Shown here piece after piece: positions 63,019 to 64,000 of a stretch of 64,000 nt of DNA; position 1 is the stretch's first letter, and every line of letters begins with the position of its first letter. The notes beneath the pieces were generated by a model that was not told the origin of the DNA, did not search any database, and saw nothing but the letters and a program-made list of their open reading frames with translations. The DNA comes from Ruminococcaceae bacterium HV4-5-B5C (GTDB lineage: Bacteria; Bacillota; Clostridia; Oscillospirales; Acutalibacteraceae), in NCBI GenBank assembly GCA_900184925.1, contig FXYJ02000008.1:1-64000 (forward strand), read 5' to 3'. The position numbers were made by a program, and so were the translations under genes.

Positions 63019-63325
63019 TTGCGAGAGAAAACTATTAGGTCTATGCGGGAACTTAATTAAGGCATAGCGCAATAGTTGAAAGAAATGCAACCAACACAGC
63101 TAAATCGTAATTTTATAGCATTATTGACCACTGCCTTTTTAGCTTACATTAGAGGCGTAGAATAAGCAAGGCAATCTTAATATGGCAGTTCTGGCAGATG
63201 CAAAGCCGTCCAAAGTTACGTAGAAAGAAAACTTCCGCAGAAGCCTCGTGGGGACCTTAGTGGAGCAATGTAAAATCAAGCTGCTGTGTGGTATATGAAA
63301 GTAGTACATACCATCGGTTTCCGAG
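63019..63325. other. island interior, no gene seen
   Basis: About 300 nt of AT-rich DNA inside the att repeats with no supported reading frame. Probably decayed element sequence. Confidence 0.4.
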
Positions 63326-63344
63326 CCCCGCAACCATAACAAGC
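63326..63344 (+). repeat. att site, right
   Basis: A second copy of the tRNA-fMet 3' end, CCCCGCAACCATAA then AAGC after one mismatch. No tRNA body precedes it, so it marks the far border of the integrated relic. Confidence 0.8.
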
Positions 63345-63375
63345 TAGGAACCATACGGTTCCTAGCTTGTTTTTT
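63341..63375 (+). terminator. terminator at the right att site
   Basis: AAGCTAGGAACC pairs with GGTTCCTAGCTT, followed by GTTTTTTG. It may be the original terminator of the tRNA gene before integration, displaced by the element. Confidence 0.8.
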
Positions 63376-63850
63376 GCTTAAGTGTAATTTGGCGAACCCA
63401 ACAATGGGGATTATCATAAAAGTAAGGGTATATCCTCAAATTAAGAGGATATGCCCCATCTGTATAAAAGAAATGGATAATTGCAGATCCAGGACGGAAC
63501 AACACTTAACCTAGCCCTTATTATACGCTAACTATTATGTAGGTCAAGGTTAAATAAATACACTTATAATCTAAATTGGTTCCAATTTTTTGAAACCCAT
63601 ATTCCATGAAGCGGGTGCTTGGCTGCAATATATTTTCGCTTTTGTTTATATTACTGTAAACGTTCATTACTCCAATTTTCGAAATCGTTGCTTGGTGTCA
63701 TTCCATCCAGATCGTTTTCTATCTATCCGATTATGAATAATGCCAATTTCAAATTTATTTGCGCCGAAAAGCTTTCTGGAATTCTAAACGAATAAATAAA
63801 CGCGGTTTTTCTTTTGTTTGACTATGGCTAATTCCCACACGGTAACAAGA
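63376..63850. other. intergenic, AT-rich, no gene seen
   Basis: About 475 nt, clearly more AT-rich than most of the window, with stop codons in all frames at short intervals and no RNA gene that I can recognise. Confidence 0.5.
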
Positions 63851-64000
63851 TTACCCATCAAACTCGGAGACAGCCTTTGGATATTCCCGCTGCGGTTCGT
63901 CTACGCCGTGAAGAGGGATCCAGACTTGCGCGAAAAACGGATCGACCTTTGCACGGGCCGCGTAATTCCAGCTTTTGCGCTCACATTCTGGACACCAGTG
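63851..64000 (-). CDS. partial reading frame at the window edge (C-terminus)
   Basis: On the minus strand, 49 codons run from the window end to TAA 63851-63853. They begin HWCPECERKSW, a zinc-ribbon-like CxxC, and end EYPKAVSEFDG. No family recognised. A competing plus-strand frame (ATG 63824 to the end, 59 codons) is equally open but has no ribosome-binding site. The GC content is higher than in the preceding 450 nt, consistent with a gene here. Confidence 0.35.
   Translation of the reverse strand, partial: HWCPECERKSWNYAARAKVDPFFAQVWIPLHGVDEPQREYPKAVSEFDG

Noticed and set aside
63139..63417. 92-aa minus-strand frame across the right att site
   Set aside because: It spans a terminator and the repeat copy, has no ribosome-binding site and no recognisable protein.

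Overview
The window looks like a chromosomal segment of a mid-GC Gram-positive anaerobe of the class Clostridia. An Oscillospirales-like gut or fermentative bacterium is my inference. Supporting points are strong GGAGG ribosome-binding sites, TTGACA/TATAAT promoters, a T-box leader, an RqcH protein, a CsoR-controlled copper operon, a YesM/YesN two-component pair, a TM287/288-type ABC exporter and an agmatine deiminase pathway. I could not run a database search, so the taxonomy is tentative.

Layout. 1-630: end of an rRNA operon (23S 3' end, tRNA-Lys, tRNA-Glu, 5S, tRNA-Asn, terminator). 0.94-4.3 kb: copper locus (copA with a CopZ domain fused and probably also separately translated, csoR) and a YccF-like protein. 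4.4-7.6 kb: MerR/GyrI-type regulator, methyltransferase and a CoA-transferase. 8-11.5 kb: housekeeping cluster (DUF1858, TrmK, Nif3-like, RqcH). 11.6-19.3 kb: exopolysaccharide genes (Wzy-like polymerase, three glycosyltransferases, chain-length protein with a degenerate kinase domain) and a DUF421/DUF4363 pair. 20.2-24.3 kb: tryptophan T-box followed by trpXYZ-type ABC transporter genes and pyrE. 24.5-28.6 kb: MarR-controlled heterodimeric ABC exporter. 28.7-35.9 kb: pyrophosphatase, then the agmatine pathway (carbamate kinase, two antiporters, agmatine deiminase, putrescine carbamoyltransferase) with a divergent LuxR-type regulator. 36.8-38.2 kb: pyrBI. 38.6-42.4 kb: DNA glycosylase, a coupled esterase/acyltransferase/zinc-ribbon membrane protein cassette and a decayed chloramphenicol acetyltransferase gene. 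42.7-51 kb: YesN/YesM and a YtfQRT-YjfF-type sugar ABC transporter. 51.5-61.3 kb: single genes and small operons (EamA transporter, nitroreductase, flavodoxin, HAD phosphatase, adenine deaminase, MntR/MntH, Mrp, GpsA, MYG1). 61.6-63.4 kb: initiator tRNA-fMet carrying a 1.6-kb relic of an integrated element (integrase remnant, SPFH gene, direct-repeat att sites). The last 0.6 kb is mostly non-coding, with the edge of another reading frame.

Connections. The agmatine pathway yields carbamoyl phosphate, which carbamate kinase converts to ATP and which PyrB, encoded next door, could also consume. PyrE lies apart from pyrBI, inside the transcription unit opened by the tryptophan T-box. The copper genes are wired as a standard CsoR circuit, with the operator just downstream of the promoter -10 element.

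The features I consider most worth following up are the nested copZ, the tRNA-fMet island relic, the three-gene acyltransferase cassette, the CAT remnant, the Trp T-box/pyrE linkage and the duplicated terminator in the ppa leader.
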